Positions 6,153 to 13,362 are shown, numbered from the stretch's first letter. The stretch is DNA of 20,972 nucleotides from CAZWUW01 sp964636895 (GCA_964636895.1 CAZWUW010000054.1:1-20972), one strand, 5' to 3'. The notes: generated from the sequence alone by a model not told the origin. Made by a program: numbers and translations.

Positions 6153-7016
6153 TTAATCGCCAACCAGACTCATGGTATATTCAATTATCTCATTACTGGC
6201 CTGGACATCACCCAAAGCCATGACATGGATACCATCAATATGTTTATATACCTGCCTGATAAAATCACAGGCCAGCTGCGCCCCGGTTACACTGCCCGCC
6301 CTGATTTTACTCATCACTTCAGCAGGAATCTCAATCCCGTCCACATGGTCATTCATGTATTCAGCCATTTTGATTCCCTTCAACGGCATAATGCCCATAA
6401 TCACCGGCTTGCCAAATGTACGCATTTTTTCCATGAAGGCAATTGCCTTTTCCGGATCGTACGCCGGCTGGGTCTGAAAAAAATCTGCGCCGGCGTCAAT
6501 CTTACTCTGTACACGCCGGTAAACCCCCTCCATATTGGCTGCCGCGGTACTGGTAGTGCCGCTGACGGTAAAGTCAACCGGCCCTTTGAATTCTTTGCCG
6601 GTAGAATCAAATCCTTTATTCATCTGCTTGATTAACTCAATGAGACCCAGGGTTTTTAAGTCATATACCCCGGTTGAAGGAAAAGGCCCGTGCGCCGGCG
6701 GATCACCGGTAGTTGGCAGCAGAAAGCGGATACCCAGTGCGTGCGCCCCCAGCAGGTCGGCTTGAGTGCCCAGCAGGCTGCGGTCCCGGCAGGTGAAGTG
6801 CGGAATGGTATCAATCCCTGTTTCCTGCTGCACGATGTGGGCCAGCATAACCGAATTTATACGCAGCCGGGCCATTGGACAGTCATGGATATTAATCCCG
6901 TCCAGCCGCACATAGCTTTTCGCTTTGGCCAGCGCTGTTTCTACATCGGTGCCGTCGGTCGGCCCCAGCTCAGTGGTAATGACAAACTTTTTGCCCAGTT
7001 TTTCCCGTAAACCCAT
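6153..7016 (-). CDS. metF: methylenetetrahydrofolate reductase
   Basis: A 287-residue TIM-barrel protein of the MetF family reduces 5,10-methylene-THF to 5-methyl-THF with FAD. It has the N-terminal ITTELGPTDG strand with the conserved catalytic-type Glu16, and HFTCRDRS and LLPTTGDPP (the usual GDPP signature before a flexible loop). Further on are GADFFQTQPAYD (the usual TQ motif) and GIMPLKG. The length is that of the short bacterial form without a C-terminal regulatory domain. The start at ATG 7016 has GGAGGGAG ahead of it. In Clostridia this enzyme serves methionine synthesis or the methyl branch of the Wood-Ljungdahl pathway. No partner MetV, CODH/ACS or methyltransferase gene is in the window, so its pathway is open. 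Confidence 0.95.
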   Translation of the reverse strand: MGLREKLGKKFVITTELGPTDGTDVETALAKAKSYVRLDGINIHDCPMARLRINSVMLAHIVQQETGIDTIPHFTCRDRSLLGTQADLLGAHALGIRFLLPTTGDPPAHGPFPSTGVYDLKTLGLIELIKQMNKGFDSTGKEFKGPVDFTVSGTTSTAAANMEGVYRRVQSKIDAGADFFQTQPAYDPEKAIAFMEKMRTFGKPVIMGIMPLKGIKMAEYMNDHVDGIEIPAEVMSKIRAGSVTGAQLACDFIRQVYKHIDGIHVMALGDVQASNEIIEYTMSLVGD

Positions 7017-7098
7017 GTTTTACTCTCCCTCCGTTCACAATTAACACATTTATATTTCTTTTTGCATAACAAAATTCCTGCCGGTTTAGCTGAAACGC

Positions 7099-8046
7099 TC
7101 ATAGGGCCAGCTTAATCCTGCGCTCTTTGCTGTACGGCTGAAAAACAGCTTCCGTCAATTCACGGTCATCGTTTAAAACCACTGTCGCATGATGCAAAAA
7201 ATCCTCCCGGAAGAAATATCTGAGGTCAACAAAACAAACTACATGACGGTCGTCTTCGCGGTGGTGCGAAACATGAAAATATGGGGTGAAGTTTTGGAAC
7301 AACTGCCCTGCTTTACTCTGCAGAGCCGTTTGTACCACCGAATTCCCGGCACATTTGGCAAGTATTTTGCGGACTTTTTGCTGCCAGGAAAAATATTTTA
7401 TTTCACCCACAATATAGGTATGTGAAGTCTCAATCAAAAAACTCCAGTTCCATAGGCTCATCATCGCCGGCAGCACGACCACCCGGCAGGGGTTTTTTCG
7501 CCGGTACTTGGCCAACAGATAGCGGTAGACCCGCCGTTGCATGTAGTAACGCCCCACCAGATAAACCAGCATCAGCCCGAAAGCCCCCAAAGCAACGCTC
7601 CGGGGCACGCCGGACCAAAACATTACCCCGGCAAACAACAGTATAATCACCGGATCAGCCAATACCAGCAGATTAACAGAATACATCTTACTGCTTAAAG
7701 GCCAAAAAATCCGAGCACCGTAAGAGTTTAGAATATCCAAAAAAATATGAGAAACAGAACCTAAAAAAGTCCATAAAAAAATGGTTCCCACCGGGTAACC
7801 GGGAAAAGCCACAGCCAGCACTGCCGCTATTACCAAAGCTGAGACGGCTATCCCCACAATTGAATGGGAAGAACCTCGGTGATGCTTTAGATATGTCACA
7901 TCACCCTTTAATTGCAAAATAATATCCAAATCAGGCACCAGCGAACCAAGCATAGCGCCCAGATGTACCGGGTTGAGCAACGAAAGCTTACCCCCGGACA
8001 GCCCGGCAACACCGACGCCTACCAATACATGTGTGAACGGATCCAA
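7099..8046 (-). CDS. membrane-bound metal-dependent hydrolase, DUF457 (YdjM-like)
   Basis: A roughly 315-residue protein with an N-terminal membrane half and a soluble C-terminal half. From the chosen start it begins DPFTHVLVGVG, and has GSLVPDLDII, HHRGSSHS and GSVSHIFLDILNSYG, the His/Asp pattern of the DUF457/YdjM (LexA-regulated membrane hydrolase) family. The 110-residue C-terminal part ends in a beta-rich segment (YFHVSHHREDD, VVCFVDLRYFF) typical of the longer Firmicutes members. The TTG at 8046 is preferred because GGGGGGG lies 5 bases before it and family members usually begin M-D-P-x-T-H. ATGs at 8091 and 8067 are alternatives. Substrate unknown; a phospholipase-type activity has been suggested for the family but is not shown. 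Confidence 0.85.
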   Translation of the reverse strand: MDPFTHVLVGVGVAGLSGGKLSLLNPVHLGAMLGSLVPDLDIILQLKGDVTYLKHHRGSSHSIVGIAVSALVIAAVLAVAFPGYPVGTIFLWTFLGSVSHIFLDILNSYGARIFWPLSSKMYSVNLLVLADPVIILLFAGVMFWSGVPRSVALGAFGLMLVYLVGRYYMQRRVYRYLLAKYRRKNPCRVVVLPAMMSLWNWSFLIETSHTYIVGEIKYFSWQQKVRKILAKCAGNSVVQTALQSKAGQLFQNFTPYFHVSHHREDDRHVVCFVDLRYFFREDFLHHATVVLNDDRELTEAVFQPYSKERRIKLAL

Positions 8047-8123
8047 AATATCCCCCCCAATCGTCATTCCGGCGATAAAATTATAACACAATCCGGTGTC
8101 GATTTGAGCAGGTAATTACTGGC

Positions 8124-8492
8124 TTATTCATCCTTTTTTGTACCGGCATGCCAAATAACATTTAATAGCCAAGCGGTAACGAACCAAACGGCGACGGCTG
8201 CAGCCAGTCCCAGGGCCCAGGAACGGAACAAGCTGACAAAGTACAACGCCGCCAGGACACAGGCCGTACAGCCAACCATGCCGGCAACCGCACCTCTAGC
8301 CACTTCAGCGGCAGCCTTATCCCCTTCCCTTATCCCAGCCATACTAACCGCCGCCGCCATAACTGCGGGAAACGCGGCAAAAACTCCGCCCAGCAGTTTG
8401 ACCGGGGAATACAACGCAACAATATAACAGGCGGCTACTGCCGCGCCACCCAGCACGAAGCGCAGGCAGCATTCCCTAACACTGATTTTCAT
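8124..8492 (-). CDS. DUF3147-like small membrane protein (copy 2)
   Basis: A 122-residue protein with four hydrophobic segments and the family-like motifs LRFVLGGAAVAA near the N terminus, GGVFAAFPAV in the middle and ARGAVAGM later. It is a clear paralogue of the adjacent gene at 8506-8871. ATG 8492 follows GAGGTGAGCGT. The two genes are separated by only 13 bases, so they are cotranscribed and may form a heteromeric membrane unit, a pattern seen for other tandem small membrane proteins. Function unknown. Confidence 0.85.
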   Translation of the reverse strand: MKISVRECCLRFVLGGAAVAACYIVALYSPVKLLGGVFAAFPAVMAAAVSMAGIREGDKAAAEVARGAVAGMVGCTACVLAALYFVSLFRSWALGLAAAVAVWFVTAWLLNVIWHAGTKKDE

Positions 8493-8505
8493 ACGCTCAC
8501 CTCAT

Positions 8506-8871
8506 TTAGTTCATGCTTGCAGCCAGCACAAGCATAACGCTCACCGTTGCCAGCCAGCCGGCTATCGATGCGGCTAACCCCTGCCGCCAACCCATTACGG
8601 GAATAAAAAAAGCAGCGGCCAAAGCACAGAAAATATTGGCCAGCATACCCACTACCGCCCCCCGCGACACCTCAAGCACTTCATGCAAACCCGCCGGCGC
8701 CGCCGCGCCGGCACCCACGCTTACCACGGCCGCCAGATACACGGCCGGAAAAGCGGCAAATATCCCCCCTGTGCGGCCACCAAAAAAGCGGCTCACAATA
8801 TATGCGGCCGCTACCGCCCCGCCACCCAGCAAAAACCGCAGGACGATACCAAAAAAAGAAATTTCGCTCAT
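8506..8871 (-). CDS. DUF3147-like small membrane protein (copy 1)
   Basis: A 121-residue protein with four hydrophobic segments and the motifs LRFLLGGGAVAAAYIVSRFF, GGIFAAFPAVYLAA and SRGAVVGM, resembling DUF3147-type proteins. GGGAGTAAAAACTG precedes ATG 8871. It lies 23 bases downstream of the zinc-ribbon gene and 13 bases upstream of its paralogue. Copy 1 has the more canonical motif sequence. Function unknown; transport of a small molecule is speculative. Confidence 0.85.
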   Translation of the reverse strand: MSEISFFGIVLRFLLGGGAVAAAYIVSRFFGGRTGGIFAAFPAVYLAAVVSVGAGAAAPAGLHEVLEVSRGAVVGMLANIFCALAAAFFIPVMGWRQGLAASIAGWLATVSVMLVLAASMN

Positions 8872-8894
8872 CAGTTTTTACTCCCGTATCAACA

Positions 8895-9116
8895 TCATAG
8901 CAATGACAACCGGCCGCGCCGCAACAATTTTAGCAGCTTTTCCGTAGAAATGCCGGTAGCTTCGCTTAATTCCAACAGATTTACCTGTCCGTGATTAACC
9001 AGAAAATCCTTGATGGTACTCACTATTATTTCCATTTCCTGATGACAGTCTGCGCACAGCCCATCAAAATCCGTCAAAACAAATTTCCCGCATTCTGCAC
9101 AATTAACAGCACTCAC
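8895..9116 (-). CDS. small zinc-ribbon/HTH protein, flagellar-operon type (TIGR03826/YvyF-like)
   Basis: A 73-residue protein with an N-terminal zinc ribbon of two CxxC pairs (NCAECGK and LCADCH) and a C-terminal helix-turn-helix-like segment, ELSEATGISTEKLLKLLRRGR. This architecture matches the short TIGR03826/YvyF group found in flagellar operons of Firmicutes, but no flagellar genes are nearby here. GTG 9116 is chosen because GAGGGGTGG lies just upstream; an ATG at 9155 lacks a ribosome site. It leads a run of closely spaced minus-strand genes. A regulatory or DNA-binding role is inferred from the fold. Confidence 0.8.
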   Translation of the reverse strand: MSAVNCAECGKFVLTDFDGLCADCHQEMEIIVSTIKDFLVNHGQVNLLELSEATGISTEKLLKLLRRGRLSLL

Positions 9117-9169
9117 AGCAGCCACCCCTCTCAACGGATGTTGAGGTAAAAACATCTAATTGATTTTGT

Positions 9170-9176
9170 TTCGACA
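9170..9176 (-). promoter_or_regulatory. candidate Spo0A box (TGTCGAA)
   Basis: An exact TGTCGAA on the minus strand, set in TTTTTGTCGAAACA, about 55 bases upstream of the zinc-ribbon gene start and between it and the terminator of the SLH gene. Confidence 0.4.
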
Positions 9177-9215
9177 AAAATCCCTTTTTCCCTCTTTTTG
9201 TAAAGGGATATATGC

Positions 9216-9246
9216 AAAGCCCTCTGCCTTTTTGGCAGAGGGCTTT
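9216..9246 (-). terminator. terminator of the charged SLH gene
   Basis: A perfect 13-bp stem (9216-9228 with 9234-9246, AAAGCCCTCTGCC / GGCAGAGGGCTTT) with a 5-base loop starts 3 bases past the SLH stop. The T-run is short on the minus strand and longer on the plus strand. Confidence 0.8.
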
Positions 9247-9249
9247 TGT

Positions 9250-10947
9250 TTAAAACTCAAATTCCAGTTCCCGGTTACCGTCTTTAATCTCAATCTCAAT
9301 TTCTACCTGGTTTTTGTCTACAGTAGTACCAATAATTTTTTCTACAGCGGCGATAATAAGGTTCGCATCAATGGTATCACCGATTTTGGCCTCAGCAATA
9401 AATTTGCGGATGAATTCCGCTGCTTCCGCGCCGGTTAACTTGATGTCCACCTTTTTAGATTCCCGGCGTTCTTGTTTGCGCTCTTCTTTGTATTCTTTAC
9501 GTTCTTCCTTTTCTTCTCTACGTTCTTCCTTGCGTTCTTCTTTACGCTCTTCTTTGTGTTCTTTACGTTCTTCCTTTTGTTCCCGGCGTCTGTTATTGTC
9601 GCGGTCATCGTCATCATCATCGTCATTATCCAGGGCAATTATCCTGACGGCATCATGTTCAATTTTGTTGACTTCATATACTATTTCCACCAGAGCTTTG
9701 CCCTTAGCATTTTGCTCCATCTTAATTTCAAAGTCCGGGCCTTCCACTTCAATTTTTATGGCATCGAAATCATTAAAAGCCGTATCATATGATTTACCTT
9801 CAATTTTTATGACTGTACCGGAACTGTCTCGTTCCAGCTTAACCCAATCCCCGGGTACAATCTTATCCAGCGTAACCACCACACCGTTTCTGGCGATATA
9901 TGCGTTCTGAGCCACAGTATAGTCTACATCCACTATTCCGTACTGGTACAGCCGAATGGTCCGGTTGACGGCATCAACCTTCTTTACCTGGCCTTCAATA
10001 ATATTCTTTTCTACCAGGCTGCTGTTAGCATCAACATATATTACGGCATTATCCTTGTTCAGCAATACGGTTACCTTATCGCCGGCTTTCAGGTCTGCCA
10101 GCACAGCGGGCTTATTATCCTTGTAAACGGGAGCGTTGGCGACAACCGCCAGGTCATAAACCCGGAGCGAGGTGCTGCCTTCATTGTAAACAGCATAACT
10201 AACATGTGGAATGTATGTAGCTGTAGCTACCGTGATTTTAGCTGCGGAAGCGTTAACGGCCAGCAGTTTGCCGGTAAGCCGGCCTTTTTCCTGATCCGCG
10301 CCTATCTGCCCCTGCAAGCGGGCGAACAGAGTAGCCATTTCAGCACGGGTTACGGGCTTGTTAGGCTGAAAACTCTTGTCATCATAGCCTTTAATAAGGT
10401 CATTCAATACTGCCAGGGCAATATATTGCTGATTGTTCTGGCCAACATTAGCGACATCAGTAAACTTAACTGTAGCATTATTGGTTTTGATGGCAATTTC
10501 CGCATTCAGGGTTTTCACCAGCAGAATAGTAACATCCATTCTGCTAGCCTTTTTCATCGGCCGGAACTGACCGCTGCCGTCAACCAGACCCTTTTCCACA
10601 GCTACGGCCACATAACCCCTGGCCCACTCAGGTATAGCGGCACTATCAGTAAAAGCCAGCTGTATGTTAGCCTTGGCTTTGGCCTGCTCCTCCAGTCCAA
10701 GCAGCTTAACAGCCATGACTACGGCTTCAGCAGTGCTCACCGGTGCTTCAGGTCTGAAGGAACCGTCCGGGTAACCGTTGATTATTCCCTGCAACTGTAA
10801 ACTCTCCACATTGTTCCGCGCCCAATGCGTTCTTACGTCCCGCATATCCCATTCGTCATCATCGGCAACAACCGGAGCAGGCATGCCCAGCCCCAACATC
10901 AAGGCCATCATCAGGGCCATTGCCAGTAATTTTTTTAGCTTTTTCAT
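9250..10947 (-). CDS. S-layer (SLH) exoprotein with beta domains and a highly charged Lys/Glu/Arg tail
   Basis: A 565-residue exported protein. From ATG 10947 (GAGGAGG six bases upstream): signal peptide 1-29 (ending PVVA-DDD); three SLH repeats at about 34-85, 95-145 and 160-212, seen as GYPDGSFRPEAPVSTAEA, EWARGYVAVAVEKGLVDG and GYDDKSFQPNKPVTRAEM. Then come two beta-rich repeats at about 222-315 and 315-390, with matching LLAVNASAAKITV / VKKVDAVNRTIRL and DLKAGDKVTV / KIVPGDWVKL segments. A poly-Asp run (DDDDDDD, about 441-448) leads into roughly 45 residues of KEERKE-type repeat (about 454-499) and a final 65-residue acidic region. SLH domains bind secondary cell-wall polymer, so the tail would extend outward or into the wall. 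It is divergent from sigI-rsgI and has a SigI-type promoter (11081-11110), so it is a candidate SigI target. Function unknown. Confidence 0.9.
   Translation of the reverse strand: MKKLKKLLAMALMMALMLGLGMPAPVVADDDEWDMRDVRTHWARNNVESLQLQGIINGYPDGSFRPEAPVSTAEAVVMAVKLLGLEEQAKAKANIQLAFTDSAAIPEWARGYVAVAVEKGLVDGSGQFRPMKKASRMDVTILLVKTLNAEIAIKTNNATVKFTDVANVGQNNQQYIALAVLNDLIKGYDDKSFQPNKPVTRAEMATLFARLQGQIGADQEKGRLTGKLLAVNASAAKITVATATYIPHVSYAVYNEGSTSLRVYDLAVVANAPVYKDNKPAVLADLKAGDKVTVLLNKDNAVIYVDANSSLVEKNIIEGQVKKVDAVNRTIRLYQYGIVDVDYTVAQNAYIARNGVVVTLDKIVPGDWVKLERDSSGTVIKIEGKSYDTAFNDFDAIKIEVEGPDFEIKMEQNAKGKALVEIVYEVNKIEHDAVRIIALDNDDDDDDDRDNNRRREQKEERKEHKEERKEERKEERREEKEERKEYKEERKQERRESKKVDIKLTGAEAAEFIRKFIAEAKIGDTIDANLIIAAVEKIIGTTVDKNQVEIEIEIKDGNRELEFEF
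9451..9585 (-). repeat. low-complexity KEERKE-type repeat coding stretch
   Basis: About 45 codons in the SLH gene made of approximate repeats of Lys-Glu-Glu-Arg-Lys, with Asp-rich codons just before it. The codons vary between repeats, which suggests selection for charge pattern rather than recent slippage. Confidence 0.85.
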
Positions 10948-10975
10948 ATGTATCCTCCTCGTATTTAATCGTTTA

Positions 10976-10987
10976 TTAGTATCTGAC
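10976..10987 (+). repeat. 12-bp direct repeat, copy A (TTAGTATCTGAC)
   Basis: Identical in sequence and orientation to 11164-11175. It lies about 30 bases upstream of the SLH start, near the SLH-side end of the divergent intergenic region. Confidence 0.75.
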
Positions 10988-11080
10988 ATTTAATTCTCAC
11001 CAAACAGGAACCTAATCCCCCCTTCCTTTACACCGCCTTTACCGGAATTTTTTACTTTTCCGGGTGCTTTGGTAAAGTAT

Positions 11081-11110
11081 TACGCCCCACTTTTTTATTT
11101 TGGGGGGGTA
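11081..11110 (-). promoter_or_regulatory. candidate SigI-type promoter of the SLH gene
   Basis: On the minus strand: TACCCCC (C-rich -35-like), an A-rich 19-base spacer and CGTA (-10-like, 11081-11084), about 134 bases upstream of ATG 10947. SigI promoters are reported to have a C-rich -35 and a CG-containing -10 (ACCCCC and CGAA as I recall for B. subtilis). The plus-strand element at 11127-11156 has the same layout. Confidence 0.55.
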
Positions 11111-11126
11111 ACCGGGTTTTTTCTGC

Positions 11127-11156
11127 TACCCTCATAAAACCGGCTTTTCAACCGTA
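11127..11156 (+). promoter_or_regulatory. candidate SigI-type promoter of sigI-rsgI (autoregulatory)
   Basis: TACCCTC, a 19-base spacer, then CGTA (11153-11156), 66 bases upstream of the sigI ATG. Same motif spacing as the divergent element for the SLH gene, which implies a common sigma factor and autoregulation of sigI. Confidence 0.55.
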
Positions 11157-11163
11157 TATAACT

Positions 11164-11175
11164 TTAGTATCTGAC
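11164..11175 (+). repeat. 12-bp direct repeat, copy B (TTAGTATCTGAC)
   Basis: Second copy, just downstream of the presumed sigI transcription start and about 50 bases before the ATG. See 10976-10987. Confidence 0.75.
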
Positions 11176-11209
11176 TTGATGCAAGTCATGAAAACCGGCT
11201 TTTTTCATG
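11172..11209 (+). promoter_or_regulatory. two hairpins in the sigI mRNA leader
   Basis: A perfect inverted repeat TGACTTG-ATG-CAAGTCA (11172-11188) abuts a second stem, CATGAAAA / TTTTCATG (11187-11194 with 11202-11209). The second stem ends about 3 bases before the GAGGTG ribosome site. The two stems share two bases, so they may compete. They could modulate sigI translation or message stability, for example with temperature. Confidence 0.5.
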
Positions 11210-11222
11210 GCGAGGTGCTTTT

Positions 11223-11948
11223 ATGATTTTTGATTCTCACCAAAAATTAATTGATACACTAAAAAAAATAAAAAACGGGGACCGGCTGGCCCGGGAAGAT
11301 TTTCTCGCCGAATATAAGCCTTTTATACTGAAGACAGCAAATAACTTCTGTAAAAGGTCACTGCAATGGGGCCGGGACGATGAACTTAGCATTGGTCTGA
11401 TTGCCTTTAATTCGGCAATTGATGCCTTTGATTTTAGTAAAGAGGTGCCCTTTTTACCTTATTCCCGCATCGTTATTATTAACCGGCTGAAGGACCATTT
11501 TCGCAAAGAAACCAGGCATCAAAATGAGTGCCCCCTGGAAATTGAGCTCGAGGACGGCAAACTCATTAGTACCGGCGAACTCAAAATGGCCTGGGAAAAT
11601 TACCGCAACCGGAGCATTGAAGATGAGCGGCAGGAAGAACTGGCACACTTTGAACAGCTTCTGGCCGACTATGATATCGGCTTCGAAGACCTGGTGGAGG
11701 TTTCCCCCAAGCACCGGGATTCCCGGGCGACCCTGTTTCAGGTCGCGGGGCGCCTATCCACCGAAGTGCAGTTAATCGACTTCCTGTGGCAAAAAAAACA
11801 ACTGCCCCTCAAAGAACTGGTGGAAAAAACCGGCGTGAACCGCAAGACCCTGGAACGGGGAAGAAAATTCATTATTGCCTGTGCGCTTATTCTTAGCCGG
11901 CCGGGTGAATTCGTCTATCTGCGTGCTTATATAAATTTTGGTGTGTAA
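11223..11948 (+). CDS. sigI: RNA polymerase sigma factor SigI
   Basis: A 241-residue member of the SigI group, the class of sigma factors that responds to heat or envelope and polysaccharide signals and is held inactive by the membrane protein RsgI. The sequence follows the family: N-terminal region 2-like part with GDRLAREDFLAEYKPFI and RDDELSIGLIAFNSAIDAFD, a segment with PYSRIVIINRLKDHFRKE, and a C-terminal helix-turn-helix, LKELVEKTGVNRKTLERGRKFI. GAGGTGC precedes ATG 11223. It is cotranscribed with rsgI (21-base gap between stop and the rsgI start) and divergent from the charged SLH gene. Regulation is probably autogenous through the CGTA-type promoter at 11127-11156. Confidence 0.95.
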   Translation: MIFDSHQKLIDTLKKIKNGDRLAREDFLAEYKPFILKTANNFCKRSLQWGRDDELSIGLIAFNSAIDAFDFSKEVPFLPYSRIVIINRLKDHFRKETRHQNECPLEIELEDGKLISTGELKMAWENYRNRSIEDERQEELAHFEQLLADYDIGFEDLVEVSPKHRDSRATLFQVAGRLSTEVQLIDFLWQKKQLPLKELVEKTGVNRKTLERGRKFIIACALILSRPGEFVYLRAYINFGV

Positions 11949-11969
11949 TAAGTGAAAGAAGGAATTATT

Positions 11970-13316
11970 ATGTTCAGGAAACTAGGCCTGATCGCCAAAA
12001 TTAAAGATGATTACTGTATTATTGTCACCAGGGACGGTACTTATAAAAAAGTACCCCTGCCGGAGGGCGGCGCCCGTCTCGGCATGGAGATCAGCTATCG
12101 CGCCTTTGATTTTTATCCGCTGTTAAAGCCTGTAATGCTGGCCGCGTCCTTGCTCATCCTGTTGTTTGGTTTTTCTCTGTTCCGCCAGACCGCCCCACCG
12201 CAAGCCGTAGCTTATGTCTCCCTGGATATCAACCCCAGTCTGGAGATATCGGTAGACAAAAACCTGCAGGTAATAAATGTAGATTTTTTCAATGATGACG
12301 GTATTGATTTGGTGACGGCCGGTGAAATTAAAGGGAAAAACCTTTATGCAGCTTTAGAGGTGCTGATTCAGAAAGCCATAGTTCAGAAATACATTAAGCC
12401 TGATCAGAAAAACCTGATGATTTCCACCATTGCCGCCGGCACGGCTGCAACAACCGGGATTGACCCCAACAAACTGCAGCAGGTATTGGAAAACGCCGTT
12501 GCTGCAGGCGGTTTGAGCGGCGAAGTCAAGGTATATCCGGTGACGGCGGAAGTTCGTACAGCAGCACAAAAAAACGGGCTTAGCCCAGGCAAGTTTATTA
12601 TTTATGAACAAGCGAAAGACGCCGGTACCAAGGTTACCATAGACGAGGTAAAGCAAAACAGCATCCGTCAGTTAGTAGATGTTTACAAAATTCAGCTGCT
12701 GCCTAACCACAAGAATATTATCGTGGAAAAGGATAATAAAAGCGGTAAAACACGGGTACGCATTGAAGAAAGCGGCCCGGCCGCCCCTGTCGCAGTACCT
12801 GGCAAAGCGGACGGCGTCAATGATAGTGATGATGATATGGATGACCGCCAAAAAGCTGCCGATAAAAATCGGGCTAAAGCAAAAGAAGACGATGACTATG
12901 AAAAAAAGCGGCAAAACGACAGTAAAGGCATGAAACGCGAAGAAGAAAAACCGGAAAATGAGGATGATGGGCAAGAAACAGATAAACGCCGCGAAGAAAC
13001 CGGTCGTCCTGTAGGCGGAATCCAAGAAAACCGCAGCAACAAAGAAAAAGACGATGATAAAAAAAAGGAGCAGGAAAAGGATCAGCATCTGAATAAAAAT
13101 AGCGACAGAGATAAAGATAAAGATAAAGATAAAGATAAAGAACAGGAAGAGGATAAACAAAAAGACGAAGAAAAAACTTCAGTACAGGATGATAACAAAC
13201 CACCAATAAATGACGGACGGGACGACCAAAAGCGTGAAGCCGGCACATCATCAAAAGAAGAAGCCAGAGACACCACGGAAAAAAGTGCCCCTGACAAAGA
13301 TGACCAACATGATTAA
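11970..13316 (+). CDS. rsgI: RsgI-type anti-sigma-I factor with a long charged extracytoplasmic tail
   Basis: A 448-residue single-pass membrane protein. It has an N-terminal cytoplasmic RsgI domain (about 1-50, FRKLGLIAKIKDDYCIIVT) that binds SigI, one membrane segment (about 53-72) and then the RsgI extracytoplasmic domain. That domain begins VAYVSLDINPSLEISVD; the Asn-Pro (about N88-P89) is the position at which RsgI proteins are reported to self-cleave before regulated intramembrane proteolysis. After about residue 270 the protein becomes a 175-residue Asp/Glu/Lys tail, including RDKDKDKDKDKEQ. It has no recognisable polysaccharide-binding module such as CBM3 or PA14, so the ligand sensed is unclear; the tail itself may be the sensor. 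ATG 11970 is preferred (GAAGGA seven bases upstream) over GTG 11952. It ends at the shared terminator 13318-13353. Confidence 0.93.
   Translation: MFRKLGLIAKIKDDYCIIVTRDGTYKKVPLPEGGARLGMEISYRAFDFYPLLKPVMLAASLLILLFGFSLFRQTAPPQAVAYVSLDINPSLEISVDKNLQVINVDFFNDDGIDLVTAGEIKGKNLYAALEVLIQKAIVQKYIKPDQKNLMISTIAAGTAATTGIDPNKLQQVLENAVAAGGLSGEVKVYPVTAEVRTAAQKNGLSPGKFIIYEQAKDAGTKVTIDEVKQNSIRQLVDVYKIQLLPNHKNIIVEKDNKSGKTRVRIEESGPAAPVAVPGKADGVNDSDDDMDDRQKAADKNRAKAKEDDDYEKKRQNDSKGMKREEEKPENEDDGQETDKRREETGRPVGGIQENRSNKEKDDDKKKEQEKDQHLNKNSDRDKDKDKDKDKEQEEDKQKDEEKTSVQDDNKPPINDGRDDQKREAGTSSKEEARDTTEKSAPDKDDQHD
13110..13139 (+). repeat. tandem hexamer (GATAAA)5 in rsgI
   Basis: Five perfect copies of GATAAA encode alternating Asp-Lys in the charged tail of RsgI. 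Perfect short tandem units like this are slippage-prone but length changes stay in frame because the unit is 6 bases. Confidence 0.9.
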
Positions 13317-13317
13317 A

Positions 13318-13353
13318 GAAGCGGGACTCGTCACTAAAGATGAGTCCCGCTTC
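13318..13353. terminator. bidirectional terminator between convergent rsgI and MCP genes
   Basis: A 15-bp stem with one G-U pair (13318-13332 with 13339-13353, core GCGGGACTC / GAGTCCCGC) and a 6-base loop. It lies between the two stop codons (13316 and 13363), with short T-rich stretches on both sides. Confidence 0.85.
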
Positions 13354-13362
13354 TTCACGAGT

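Noticed and set aside
9314..9910. Long Ser/Arg-rich plus-strand ORF opposite the SLH gene
   Set aside because: It is the antisense shadow of the repetitive KEERKE coding stretch; composition mirrors the minus-strand gene and there is no ribosome site.
11042..11077. Possible riboswitch in the SLH leader
   Set aside because: There is a small hairpin set (CCGGAA / TTCCGG within CTTTACC / GGTAAAG) but no match to any riboswitch class I know; not enough structure to call.
12672..13160. Phe/Ile-rich minus-strand ORF opposite rsgI
   Set aside because: Antisense artefact of the Asp/Lys-rich tail; no plausible start signal.
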